Below are positions 36,837 through 44,280 of a DNA stretch of 64,000 nt, in pieces. Source of the DNA: SZUA-100 sp965248135 (lineage in GTDB: Bacteria > Pseudomonadota > Alphaproteobacteria > Rhizobiales > Rhizobiaceae); assembly GCA_965248135.1 (NCBI GenBank), contig CBDFIN010000008.1, positions 62,001 through 126,000 on the forward strand, written 5' to 3'. Below the pieces are notes generated by a model that was not told the origin of the DNA, did no database searches, and was given only the letters and a program-made list of their open reading frames with translations. The translations under genes and the position numbers were made by a program. The first letter of the stretch is position 1; each line of letters begins with the position of its first letter.

Positions 36837-37736
36837 ATGACGAGCTTTGTTAAAGAGCATCGAGATGCTTTTGGGGTCGAGCCGATCTGCCGTGTTTTAC
36901 CGATCGCCCCTTCGACATATTATGCCCGTCAGGCGATTGCCCGCAATCCCGATCTGGCATCTGAGCGAGCCAAATGTGATGCTCGCCATTGTGAAGATAT
37001 TGAGCGTGTTTGGGATGATAATCATCAACTTTACGGTGCCCGTAAAGTTTGGCACGGTTTACGCCGTGAGGGAAAACAAATTGCCCGTTGTAGCGTGGAG
37101 AGACTCATGAAAGTAATGAAAATACAAGGTGTTGTGCGAGGCAAGAAAGTCATCACCACCAACCCTGATGCCAGTCAGCCATGTCCAGATGACAAGGTCA
37201 ATCGGGTGTTCAGCGCACAGCGCCCAAACCAGCTGTGGGTATCTGACTTCACCTATGTATCCAGCTGGCAAGCAATGGTTTATGTGGCATTTGTCATTGA
37301 TGTATTTGCTCGCAAGATTGTCGGCTGGCGGGTATCAACTTCTATGACAACAAGCTTTGTTCTCGACGCTCTGAACCAGGCTATATGTCAGCGCGGTCCG
37401 AATGGTGGATTAATCCACCATTCGGACCGCGGCAGTCAATATCTGTCGATCAAATACACCGAACGGCTAGTAGAGGCCGGGATCGATCCATCTGTTGGCA
37501 GTGTCGGTGACAGCTATGACAACGCCATGGCAGAAAGCATAATTGGCCTGTTCAAGACCGAAGTCATCAAGCAATCAGGGCCGTGGAAATCTGTTGACCA
37601 GGTCGAATGGGAAACCCTGAAATGGGTCGACTGGTACAACAATCAGCGCTTGCTCGAACCAATCGGATACATCACGCCCAATGAAGCAGAGGAAAATTAT
37701 TATGAAGACTTGAAAACCATACAAAAAGCAGCTTAA
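36837..37736 (+). CDS. IS3-B OrfB, integrase core
   Basis: 299-residue IS3-family catalytic subunit: MTSFVKEHRDAFGVEPICRVLPIAPSTYYA-type N-terminus, QLWVSDFTYVSSWQ (Asp), IHHSDRGSQYLS (Asp), DNAMAESIIGLFKTEVI (Glu), and EPIGYITPNEAEENYYE. The ATG overlaps the OrfA stop (AAATGA). The frame is intact, but the upstream OrfA is split by the Tn3 transposon. Confidence 0.9.
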   Translation: MTSFVKEHRDAFGVEPICRVLPIAPSTYYARQAIARNPDLASERAKCDARHCEDIERVWDDNHQLYGARKVWHGLRREGKQIARCSVERLMKVMKIQGVVRGKKVITTNPDASQPCPDDKVNRVFSAQRPNQLWVSDFTYVSSWQAMVYVAFVIDVFARKIVGWRVSTSMTTSFVLDALNQAICQRGPNGGLIHHSDRGSQYLSIKYTERLVEAGIDPSVGSVGDSYDNAMAESIIGLFKTEVIKQSGPWKSVDQVEWETLKWVDWYNNQRLLEPIGYITPNEAEENYYEDLKTIQKAA

Positions 37737-37777
37737 GATTTGAACCAATTACTCTCCGATAAACACGGGGCGGTTCA

Positions 37778-38152
37778 CAGGCCGGATTGATTGGCGGCCC
37801 TGTCAAAGGTGCGACGCATCTCTTTGCCGTCAATGGCGATGGCGGGTTGGGCATCGCGTGCCTGGGCAAAATCAGCACGGAACTTCTCAAACAGGCGTTG
37901 AAAGCTTGCGGGCTTAAGCAACCGAAACAGCCGTGAAAACGTGTCGTGACACGGCGTGCCATTCGGCAATTCGAGAAAATCGCGCAGAAATTCTTCCTTC
38001 GCATGGCCAAAATCGGCCATATCCACCGCAGTTTCGCCGCCACACAAGGCACATAAAAGGCTGATTGTCATGATGTCACAAAACTTGTGACGGCAGGCAT
38101 TGCCCGTGCGTGGATCGTCTATATCATTGAAATAGCTTATGATTGTTGACAT
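37778..38152 (-). pseudogene. ISAs1-B transposase, 5' part (copy 1)
   Basis: N-terminal part of the ISAs1-B transposase: FNDIDDPRTGNACRHKFCDI, LLCALCGGETAVDMADFGH, LPNGTPCHDTFSRLFRLL and IDGKEMRRTFDRAAN. It breaks at the IS3-B insertion (37777) and continues at 31201. This copy preserves the N-terminus lost from the copy at 53709. Confidence 0.9.
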
Positions 38153-38321
38153 CTTGAGGCTCCATATCGTGATGGAACCTCAAGAATCTATTCAGGCATA
38201 TTTGTCAAACCCCAAATGCGATTCCCCTGTTGTCCGTTGATGATTGCACTGTCAACGTCTGAGTGTTTTACCATCGTTTCCCGGAGCAAAACTCCATCAC
38301 TGACGCGTTGCGAAGGGTAGC

Positions 38322-38558
38322 CTATAGGGTGCGGGCAGCCCAGGCTTTTTGTGCGCTATAGGCAGCGTCAATAGCTATCCGCGTTTCTTCAGCTCCAAGG
38401 TCAGGAAGGGTGGCAACTTTCTCGCCCGTTGATGGATTGGTTACATCAAAAGTTTTTCCGCTAGCGGCGACATTCAGCCAGTCACCTGCAACGAGGGAGG
38501 CTGCACGAAGCAAGTCCGTATTCTCCAATTTGGATACCAATATTTTGGAAATGCTCAT
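38322..38558 (-). pseudogene. gabD: succinate-semialdehyde dehydrogenase gene, 5' fragment
   Basis: Only the first ~75 codons of an aldehyde dehydrogenase of the GabD type remain: LLRAASLVAGDWLNVAASGKTFDVTNPSTGEKVATLPDLG and AYSAQKAWAART, after which a TAG closes the frame. The NAD-binding and catalytic Cys/Glu regions are absent. It starts 5 bases after gabT on the same strand, so it was the next gene of that operon before truncation. The junction (38230-38325) lies beside the ISAs1-B end. Confidence 0.85.
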
Positions 38559-38563
38559 GCCAG

Positions 38564-39841
38564 TTAGCCAACTCTCACTTCAATCATGGATTTTTCGAAA
38601 ATATCCAGTGCTTCAGTAAAAACCTCGTCTTGCACTGTCAGTGGACATAGGAACCGAACAACATTGCCGTAGACGCCACAGGTCAAAAGGATGAGCCCAT
38701 TTTCGAGCGCTTTGGCACGAATCGCATTGGCAAATTCTGCGTTGGGTAAACCGGTCGTAACGTCATTGAACTCGACGGCATTCATGAAGCCCGGCCCGCG
38801 TATGTCAACGATTTCCGGCACATCGTCTCGGAGTGATTGTAAACGCTGTTTTAGCCTGCTGCCCAGTTGCTCTGCGCGCTCACAGAGCCTTTCTTCTTTA
38901 ATGACATCGAGAACAGCATGGGCTGCTGCGATCCCCAACGGATTACCGCCATAGGTGCCACCAAGACCACCCGGATTTGGTGCATCCATCAGATCAGCAC
39001 GTCCGGTTACTGCCGCCAGCGGAAATCCCCCCGCAAGACTTTTGGCCATGGTCGTTAAATCTGCTGCAACATCGTGATGGTCCATTGCAAACATACGACC
39101 AGTGCGTGCAAATCCGGTTTGTATCTCATCAGCAATCAGCAATATCCCGTGTTCATCGCAAAGCTTTCTTAATCTCACCATGAATTCTCTCGGTGCTTCG
39201 TAAAAGCCTCCTTCACCCTGAACTGGCTCAAGAATTATTGCCGCGACCCGTGCAGGATCCACATCGGACTTAAACAGCTTTTCAATCGCAGCGATGGAAT
39301 AATCAACCGAGACATCATGCAACGAAACTGGAAAAGGTGCATGAAATACATCACCCGGCATGGAGCCGAACCCTACCTTGTAGGGTTCAATTTTGCCCGT
39401 CAGCGCCATGCCCATAAATGTGCGCCCGTGAAACCCGCCACCAAATGCAATGACAGCCGAACGCCCCGTTGCAGCACGGGCGATCTTCACGGCATTTTCA
39501 ACCGCTTCAGCGCCAGTGGTTACAAATACGGTTTTATTATCGAAGTCGCCGGGAACAAGATCGTTCAACCGTTCGGCTAAAGCCACATAATTTTCATAGG
39601 GCACAACTTGATGGCAGGTATGGGTGAAACGATCAATCTGCGCCTTAACCGCCTCAATCACCTTTGGATGGCGATGGCCAGTATTGACCACGGCAATACC
39701 GGAGGCAAAGTCGATATAACGATTGCCCTCAACATCCCAAATTTCCGAATTCTCAGCCCGGTCCACATAAATCTGCGTCATAATGCCAACAGCTCGGGAA
39801 ATCGAAGTGTTTTTACGTTCTGCTATTTCTGCGTTCTTCAT
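38564..39841 (-). CDS. gabT: 4-aminobutyrate aminotransferase
   Basis: PLP-dependent class III aminotransferase of 425 residues, the length of GabT, expected to convert 4-aminobutyrate and 2-oxoglutarate to succinate semialdehyde and glutamate. Features: IWDVEGNRYIDFASGIAVVNTGHRHP, TTGAEAVENAVKIARAATG, IADEIQTGFARTGRMFA (Asp binding the pyridine N) and TTMAKSLAGGFPLAA (Schiff-base Lys). The ATG at 39841 is preceded by GTGGAAAA; a TTG-initiated extension to 39910 is unlikely. Downstream gabD is truncated, so its product must be handled by another enzyme. Confidence 0.9.
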   Translation of the reverse strand: MKNAEIAERKNTSISRAVGIMTQIYVDRAENSEIWDVEGNRYIDFASGIAVVNTGHRHPKVIEAVKAQIDRFTHTCHQVVPYENYVALAERLNDLVPGDFDNKTVFVTTGAEAVENAVKIARAATGRSAVIAFGGGFHGRTFMGMALTGKIEPYKVGFGSMPGDVFHAPFPVSLHDVSVDYSIAAIEKLFKSDVDPARVAAIILEPVQGEGGFYEAPREFMVRLRKLCDEHGILLIADEIQTGFARTGRMFAMDHHDVAADLTTMAKSLAGGFPLAAVTGRADLMDAPNPGGLGGTYGGNPLGIAAAHAVLDVIKEERLCERAEQLGSRLKQRLQSLRDDVPEIVDIRGPGFMNAVEFNDVTTGLPNAEFANAIRAKALENGLILLTCGVYGNVVRFLCPLTVQDEVFTEALDIFEKSMIEVRVG

Positions 39842-39949
39842 AGTTTTTCCACTACTTCTAATTTTTAGGTTGGATATTTTTTCAAAAAATGGAGAGGCGT
39901 AAATCAACATCTACGCACCCTCCAGGTCAGTCTTGGGAGGAAGACTGTA

Positions 39950-40447
39950 CTATCTTTTAGAAGTCCGCTGAATTGTTTTCCAAATGAATGGCAGCAGAGC
40001 TAATGCCATAGAAATTTTTAAAATAGCACCATAGACAAAGGGTGTTAATCCAAGAACTAGAATTGGCTTGTCCCATCCAATAACAGCACTCAGCCAGACT
40101 AATCCTGAGAGAAAAATCATTGCTGTTCCAAAGGTCATTGCCAAAAGTGTTGTATACAAATTACGATCCCAGCCTCGCTCAGCCAACCAACCTATCGTTG
40201 CTGCGGAAATTACAAAGCCCAGAAGATAGCCACCCGCTGGACCCGTCATATAGGCAATTCCAATTCCGCGTTCCGGCGTTCCCGAGAAAACAGGAAGGCC
40301 TAAAGCACCTTCAATCAGGTAAAGCAAAATTGTCGCAGCACAAAGCTAAAGATCCAGCAATTGCCAACAGAATTTTGATGAAATAGCTGGATTCAATCCT
40401 GATGGTGTGTGGGTTAGAGTTGGGTGGATGGTCTGAATGGAGAACAT
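39950..40447 (-). pseudogene. bioY: biotin transporter bioY, internally deleted
   Basis: The C-terminal two thirds of a BioY substrate-binding membrane protein are readable: LLYLIEGALGLPVFSGTPE, YMTGPAGGYLLGFVISAAT and further TM helices to 39950. Upstream, an ATG at 40447 starts a plausible N-terminus, and another frame reads FIKILLAIAGSLALC, a BioY first helix. The conserved segment that should lie between LALC and LLYLIEG (the VPxxPVPxT block) is missing and the frames do not match, so at least one deletion and one frameshift have occurred. Confidence 0.75.
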
Positions 40448-40480
40448 GTTTGGTTCCTTCTTGTCTCGTTCATGAGTTTA

Positions 40481-42865
40481 CTAGGGTGAGGCATGGATTG
40501 CCTTCCATACTTTTTCAGAAGTGGCAGGCATATCAATATGGGTAACTCCCAAATGGGACAGCGCATTGCAAATCGCGTTGATAACTGCAGCAGGGCCTGC
40601 AATCGCAGATGCTTCACCACACCCTTTTGCGCCAACAGGATTTGTTGTGCAAATGGTCTCCTGGCAGTGGAATTCCACATTTGGAATATCAGACGCCCTG
40701 GGCAATGCATAATCCATCAGGGATCCGGTCAATAATTGACCGTTTTGTACGTCATATCGACATTCTTCCAGCATTGCCTGGCCGATTGCCTGTGCAGCGC
40801 CACCATGAATTTGCCCTTCGACAATCATTGGATTTACAAGTTTGCCAAAATCATCGATTGCCAGGTACCGCTCTATTGTGACCTGGCCGGTTTCCAAGTC
40901 TACTTCAACTTCAACCAGATGGCAGCCATAGGGGAAAGTGAAGGCCTCCGGGTCATAATAGGTTATTTCTTCCAGCCCCGGCTCCAAATTGTCCGGATAG
41001 TTGGCGGGTGCATAGGCCTTACCTGCGACCTCTGCAAAAGTCAGCATTGTGTTTGTCGATCCCACCTTAAAATATCCGTCTACCAAGTCGATATCCACAA
41101 CATCTGCTTCCAACATATGAGCGGCAATAATTTTCATTTTTGCAATTACTTTGCGGGTTGAGATTGTAAGTGCACTGCCTCCAACAGAAAGTGATCGGGA
41201 ACCATAGGTGCCAACCCCGTAGGGAACTTGTGCAGTATCACCGTGGACGATTTCAATCTCTTCTGGATCAATACCTGTTTGTTCAGCAACAAGTTGAGCA
41301 AAGGCAGTTTCATGCCCCTGACCGTTCGAATGGCTGCCTGTTAAAACGGTGATGCCGCCCGTTGGGCTGACGCGAACAGTTGCCACTTCGTATTGTCCAC
41401 CGCCGCAACCATGCTCGACCAGCAGTTCTGAGGGCCCCATGCCACAGGATTCCATATAAAATGAGATACCCAGCCCTCGTGCTTTTCCCTCCGCTAAAGA
41501 TTGACTTTTACGTTGAACAAACCCTGGAAGGTCTGCAATTTTTTGACACGAATTCAGCAATGCTGGCAAATCTCCAGAATCATATGTCCACAAAAAGGGT
41601 GTTTTATAAGGAATTTGCTCAGCTGCAATCAAATTTCGCCTTCGAATTTCAAACGGGTTCAAGCCAATCTTGCGTGCTGCCAATTCAATAATTCTTTCAA
41701 GCACATAACATGCTTCAGGGCGGCCTGCTCCTCTATACGCATCGACACAAGTTGTGTTGGTAAACACCCCTTTGACATGCACATAGACGTCGCGCAAAGT
41801 ATAAGGTCCGGGAAACGGATTTCCGTAAAAAAAAGTGGGAATGGCAGGCGCAAAAGTTGAAAGATAGGCTCCCATATTTGCTAAAGTATCAACTTTTAGT
41901 GCTAGAAATTTTCCCTCATCATCAAACCCCAACGATACCTCGGTCACATGGTCTCTGGCATGTGAATCGGTCAGAAGCGCTTCCAGTCTTGTGGCTGTCC
42001 AGCACACTGGTTTGTTCACAAGCTTTGATGCAAACAACACTAGAACTTCTTCACTATAATGAAAGATTTTCATTCCAAATCCACCACCGACATCTGGAGA
42101 TATAATTCGAATTTTTTCTTCTGGCACTTTCAAAGTGCTGGCTGACAGCATAACGCGGATTGCATGGGGGTTTTGAGTCGATGTGTACAAGGTATAGTTA
42201 TCTCGACCTTGATCATATATTCCGATTGTTCCTCGCGTTTCCATAGGGCAGGCAGTAACACGGTTTTGCACCAATTCCAGTTCAACAACATGGGGGGCAT
42301 TTAGAATGATCTGTTCTACAGCGGACCTTTCGCCAAGTTCCCAGTCAAAACACTGATTGGTCGTAAACCCCGGATGTACAATCGGCGAATCTTCATCAAG
42401 GCAGGTCGAAAGGTCTGTTTGGCTTGGTTTTGTTTCATATTCAATTTGAACAAAATTTGCCGCTTCTTCCGCTTCTTCCAGAGATTGGGCAACCACCACC
42501 GCGATCGGGTCACCAACATGTAATACATGATCAATAGCTAGTACACGATGTTCAGGCGCCGCCATGGGTGTACCATCGTTACTGTTTACCGGCCATGCAC
42601 ATGGCAGCCCACCAATGTCGGCGTCTGCAAGATCTTGCCCGGTAAACACGCAGAGTACACCGGGAAATGCTGATGCTTTTTCTGTTGTGATTGAGATGAT
42701 TTTTGCGCTCGCATGCGGTGAGCGAACAATGGAAATGTAGCTGACGTCCGACATTTTATCAGCAATATCGGCTACAAAGCTTCCTGTTCCTGTAACAAAC
42801 CTTGCGTCCTCTTTTCGAAGCAAGGATTTTCCAATCCAATTTTCACTACTCATATTTTGCGACAT
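40481..42865 (-). CDS. xanthine dehydrogenase-family molybdopterin-binding large subunit
   Basis: Molybdenum hydroxylase large subunit (CoxL/aldehyde oxidase type), about 794 residues. Landmarks: LLRKEDARFVTGTGSFVADI at the N-terminus, DVGGGFGMKIFHYSEEVL, the active-site loop CVDAYRGAGRPEACYVLER (form II CoxL type, not the CO-oxidising AYRCSFR), GVGTYGSRSLSVGG, and GAKGCGEASAIAGP with the catalytic Glu. It should hydroxylate a heterocycle or aldehyde. The FAD and 2Fe-2S partner genes normally adjacent are absent. ATG at 42865 (MSQNMSSENWIGKSLL); the frame extends into the upstream repeat without support. Confidence 0.88.
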   Translation of the reverse strand: MSQNMSSENWIGKSLLRKEDARFVTGTGSFVADIADKMSDVSYISIVRSPHASAKIISITTEKASAFPGVLCVFTGQDLADADIGGLPCAWPVNSNDGTPMAAPEHRVLAIDHVLHVGDPIAVVVAQSLEEAEEAANFVQIEYETKPSQTDLSTCLDEDSPIVHPGFTTNQCFDWELGERSAVEQIILNAPHVVELELVQNRVTACPMETRGTIGIYDQGRDNYTLYTSTQNPHAIRVMLSASTLKVPEEKIRIISPDVGGGFGMKIFHYSEEVLVLFASKLVNKPVCWTATRLEALLTDSHARDHVTEVSLGFDDEGKFLALKVDTLANMGAYLSTFAPAIPTFFYGNPFPGPYTLRDVYVHVKGVFTNTTCVDAYRGAGRPEACYVLERIIELAARKIGLNPFEIRRRNLIAAEQIPYKTPFLWTYDSGDLPALLNSCQKIADLPGFVQRKSQSLAEGKARGLGISFYMESCGMGPSELLVEHGCGGGQYEVATVRVSPTGGITVLTGSHSNGQGHETAFAQLVAEQTGIDPEEIEIVHGDTAQVPYGVGTYGSRSLSVGGSALTISTRKVIAKMKIIAAHMLEADVVDIDLVDGYFKVGSTNTMLTFAEVAGKAYAPANYPDNLEPGLEEITYYDPEAFTFPYGCHLVEVEVDLETGQVTIERYLAIDDFGKLVNPMIVEGQIHGGAAQAIGQAMLEECRYDVQNGQLLTGSLMDYALPRASDIPNVEFHCQETICTTNPVGAKGCGEASAIAGPAAVINAICNALSHLGVTHIDMPATSEKVWKAIHASP

Positions 42866-42909
42866 AATTTCAACTATCCAATAAAATGTGCGTATTTCAC
42901 CTGACTTAA

Positions 42910-43078
42910 CTAGTGGTTCGATTCCAACATTTGCATCCCCCTGCAGCACCCTTATTTACAAATGTTGGAATCAAAAGAACCACTAGCAAGATACTGAATC
43001 TAGTGGAATTTTCGAATTTGACATTTGAAAATGAACGAAGCTGCAAGTGGGTACCAAATGTCAAATTCATTCCACTAG
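42910..43078. repeat. paired palindromic repeat, locus 3a
   Basis: Hairpin unit 42910-42986 (77 bp), linker CAAGATACTGAAT, hairpin unit 43000-43078 (79 bp). Inner stem of unit 1 is 14 bp (GATTCCAACATTTG with its complement), with AAAA bulged on the 3' arm. Almost identical to locus 1. Confidence 0.93.
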
Positions 43079-43243
43079 TGGTTCGATTCCAACATTTGCA
43101 TCCCCCTGCAGCGCCCTTATTTACAAATGTTGGAATCAAAAGAACCACTAGCAAGATATTGAATCTAGTGGAATTTTCGAATTTGACATTTGAAAATGAA
43201 CGAAGCTGCAAGTGGGTACCAAATGTCAAATTCATTCCACTAG
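43075..43243. repeat. paired palindromic repeat, locus 3b (tandem copy)
   Basis: Tandem duplicate of locus 3a with a 165-bp period; the two copies share the CTAG at 43075-43078. Units 43075-43151 and 43165-43243, linker CAAGATATTGAAT. The closing CTAG (43240-43243) supplies the TAG stop codon of the upstream-encoded ABC permease on the minus strand. Confidence 0.93.
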
Positions 43244-44280
43244 CTTTCGCCGACTATTCTGCGATATCGATATTGATCGAGGATAACCGCAAGAATTAAT
43301 AAGGAACCAAGCAAAATCATTTGCATATAAGATCCAACTTGCGAGAGATTCATTCCGTTTTGAACCAGAACAATGAAGAATGATCCCAGAACGACATTTT
43401 CCACACGGCCAATTCCACCTCGCAGCGAAACACCCGCGATGACACAAGCAGCGATAGATTCCAGGGCGATTGTCCCACCCAGATTTGTTTCACCAGACTC
43501 GACCCGGGCAGTCAGCAACAGTCCCGCAAGAGATGCAAGCAATGCGCAAACCAGATACGAAAAGAACAATATTCGTTTTGTATCAACTCCAGAAAGATGA
43601 GCAGCCCTGATGTTGCCCCCAACTGCATAAATATGAGCACCAAATTTTGTGCGGTTCATAACCAGCCACATCACGGTTATTGTTAGCATTGCAACCAACA
43701 CCGGAACAGGAACCCCGAAAATTCGCCCAAATCCAAAAAAATCGCCAAATTCATATGGTAACCCAGAGACCGGCACGCCTCCTGTAATGAACAATGCAAT
43801 ACCGGCCCCAACAGACTGAACGCCAAGGGTCATAATAAATGGCGATACGCCAAACTGAGCAACGCCTAATCCATTTAATGATCCGATGAGCACAGCTGCA
43901 CCAAACCCGGCAACAAACCCAAGGAAAATAACCAACCAGACGTAGTCAGGAAACATACTAGCCAATGTCACCATAGCGGTTGCAGAAACAACTGACGTTA
44001 AAGCAATGGCTGTGCCGACAGACAAGTCAAATCCACCCGTTATCAAAACGACCATCTGACCAAGTGAAACCAATACAAGATAAACAGATTGCCGTGCAAC
44101 ATTGGTCAAATTTTGGATCGACAAAAAGTGACTGGAAAGCAAGGAAAATATAATCAGTGCACCAATCAAAAAGAACGGAAGCACACCCCCTTTAATAAAC
44201 AAATTCAATAATCTATCAGGAATTGATGTCAAAAAATTTGATGCTGTTTCATTTTTTGAGTTCTGGATATTGGTATTCAT
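43240..44280 (-). CDS. ABC transporter permease (ribose/RbsC type)
   Basis: 346-residue inner-membrane permease of the BPD_transp_2 family, with about nine TM helices and the family segment GGFDLSVGTAIALTSVVSA plus GALIRAAHLSGVDTKR-like GGNIRAAHLSGVDTKRILFFSYL, where the ATPase docks. Translation is coupled to the ATPase gene (4-base overlap). The last codons end at VGES-TAG, with TAG formed by the palindromic repeat edge. Confidence 0.92.
   Translation of the reverse strand: MNTNIQNSKNETASNFLTSIPDRLLNLFIKGGVLPFFLIGALIIFSLLSSHFLSIQNLTNVARQSVYLVLVSLGQMVVLITGGFDLSVGTAIALTSVVSATAMVTLASMFPDYVWLVIFLGFVAGFGAAVLIGSLNGLGVAQFGVSPFIMTLGVQSVGAGIALFITGGVPVSGLPYEFGDFFGFGRIFGVPVPVLVAMLTITVMWLVMNRTKFGAHIYAVGGNIRAAHLSGVDTKRILFFSYLVCALLASLAGLLLTARVESGETNLGGTIALESIAACVIAGVSLRGGIGRVENVVLGSFFIVLVQNGMNLSQVGSYMQMILLGSLLILAVILDQYRYRRIVGES

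Larger units (their letters stand above)
31202..37777 (+). mobile_element. IS3-B element (level 2 of the stack)
   Basis: IS3-family element with ends TGAACCGCCCTGTGTTTACC (31202) and the complement of TGAACCGCCCCGTGTTTATC (37777). 3-bp target duplication CAG at 31199-31201 and 37778-37780, within the ISAs1-B transposase gene. Unit length without the Tn3 transposon is 1320 bp. Confidence 0.93.
30459..38229 (-). mobile_element. ISAs1-B element, copy 1 (outermost of a four-level stack)
   Basis: A second ISAs1-family element. Ends CAGGGCAATCGCATTT (30459) and the complement of CAGGGGAATCGCATTT (38229). Without the nested IS3-B (31202-37777) and one CAG it is 1192 bp. No matching target duplication flanks it, so its outer borders are old or rearranged. 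Confidence 0.88.

Noticed and set aside
37741..37777. Separate promoter element in the IS3-B right end
   Set aside because: The sequence is fully explained as the IS3-B terminal inverted repeat.
42906..43235. 109-codon minus-strand frame with a perfect internal 55-residue repeat
   Set aside because: The repeat is only the translation of the two tandem palindromic DNA repeats, not a protein with repeats.
18395..43243. CRISPR array
   Set aside because: Repeats are palindromic pairs of 77-79 bp with a fixed 13-14 nt linker; there are no short direct repeats with unique spacers and no cas genes.
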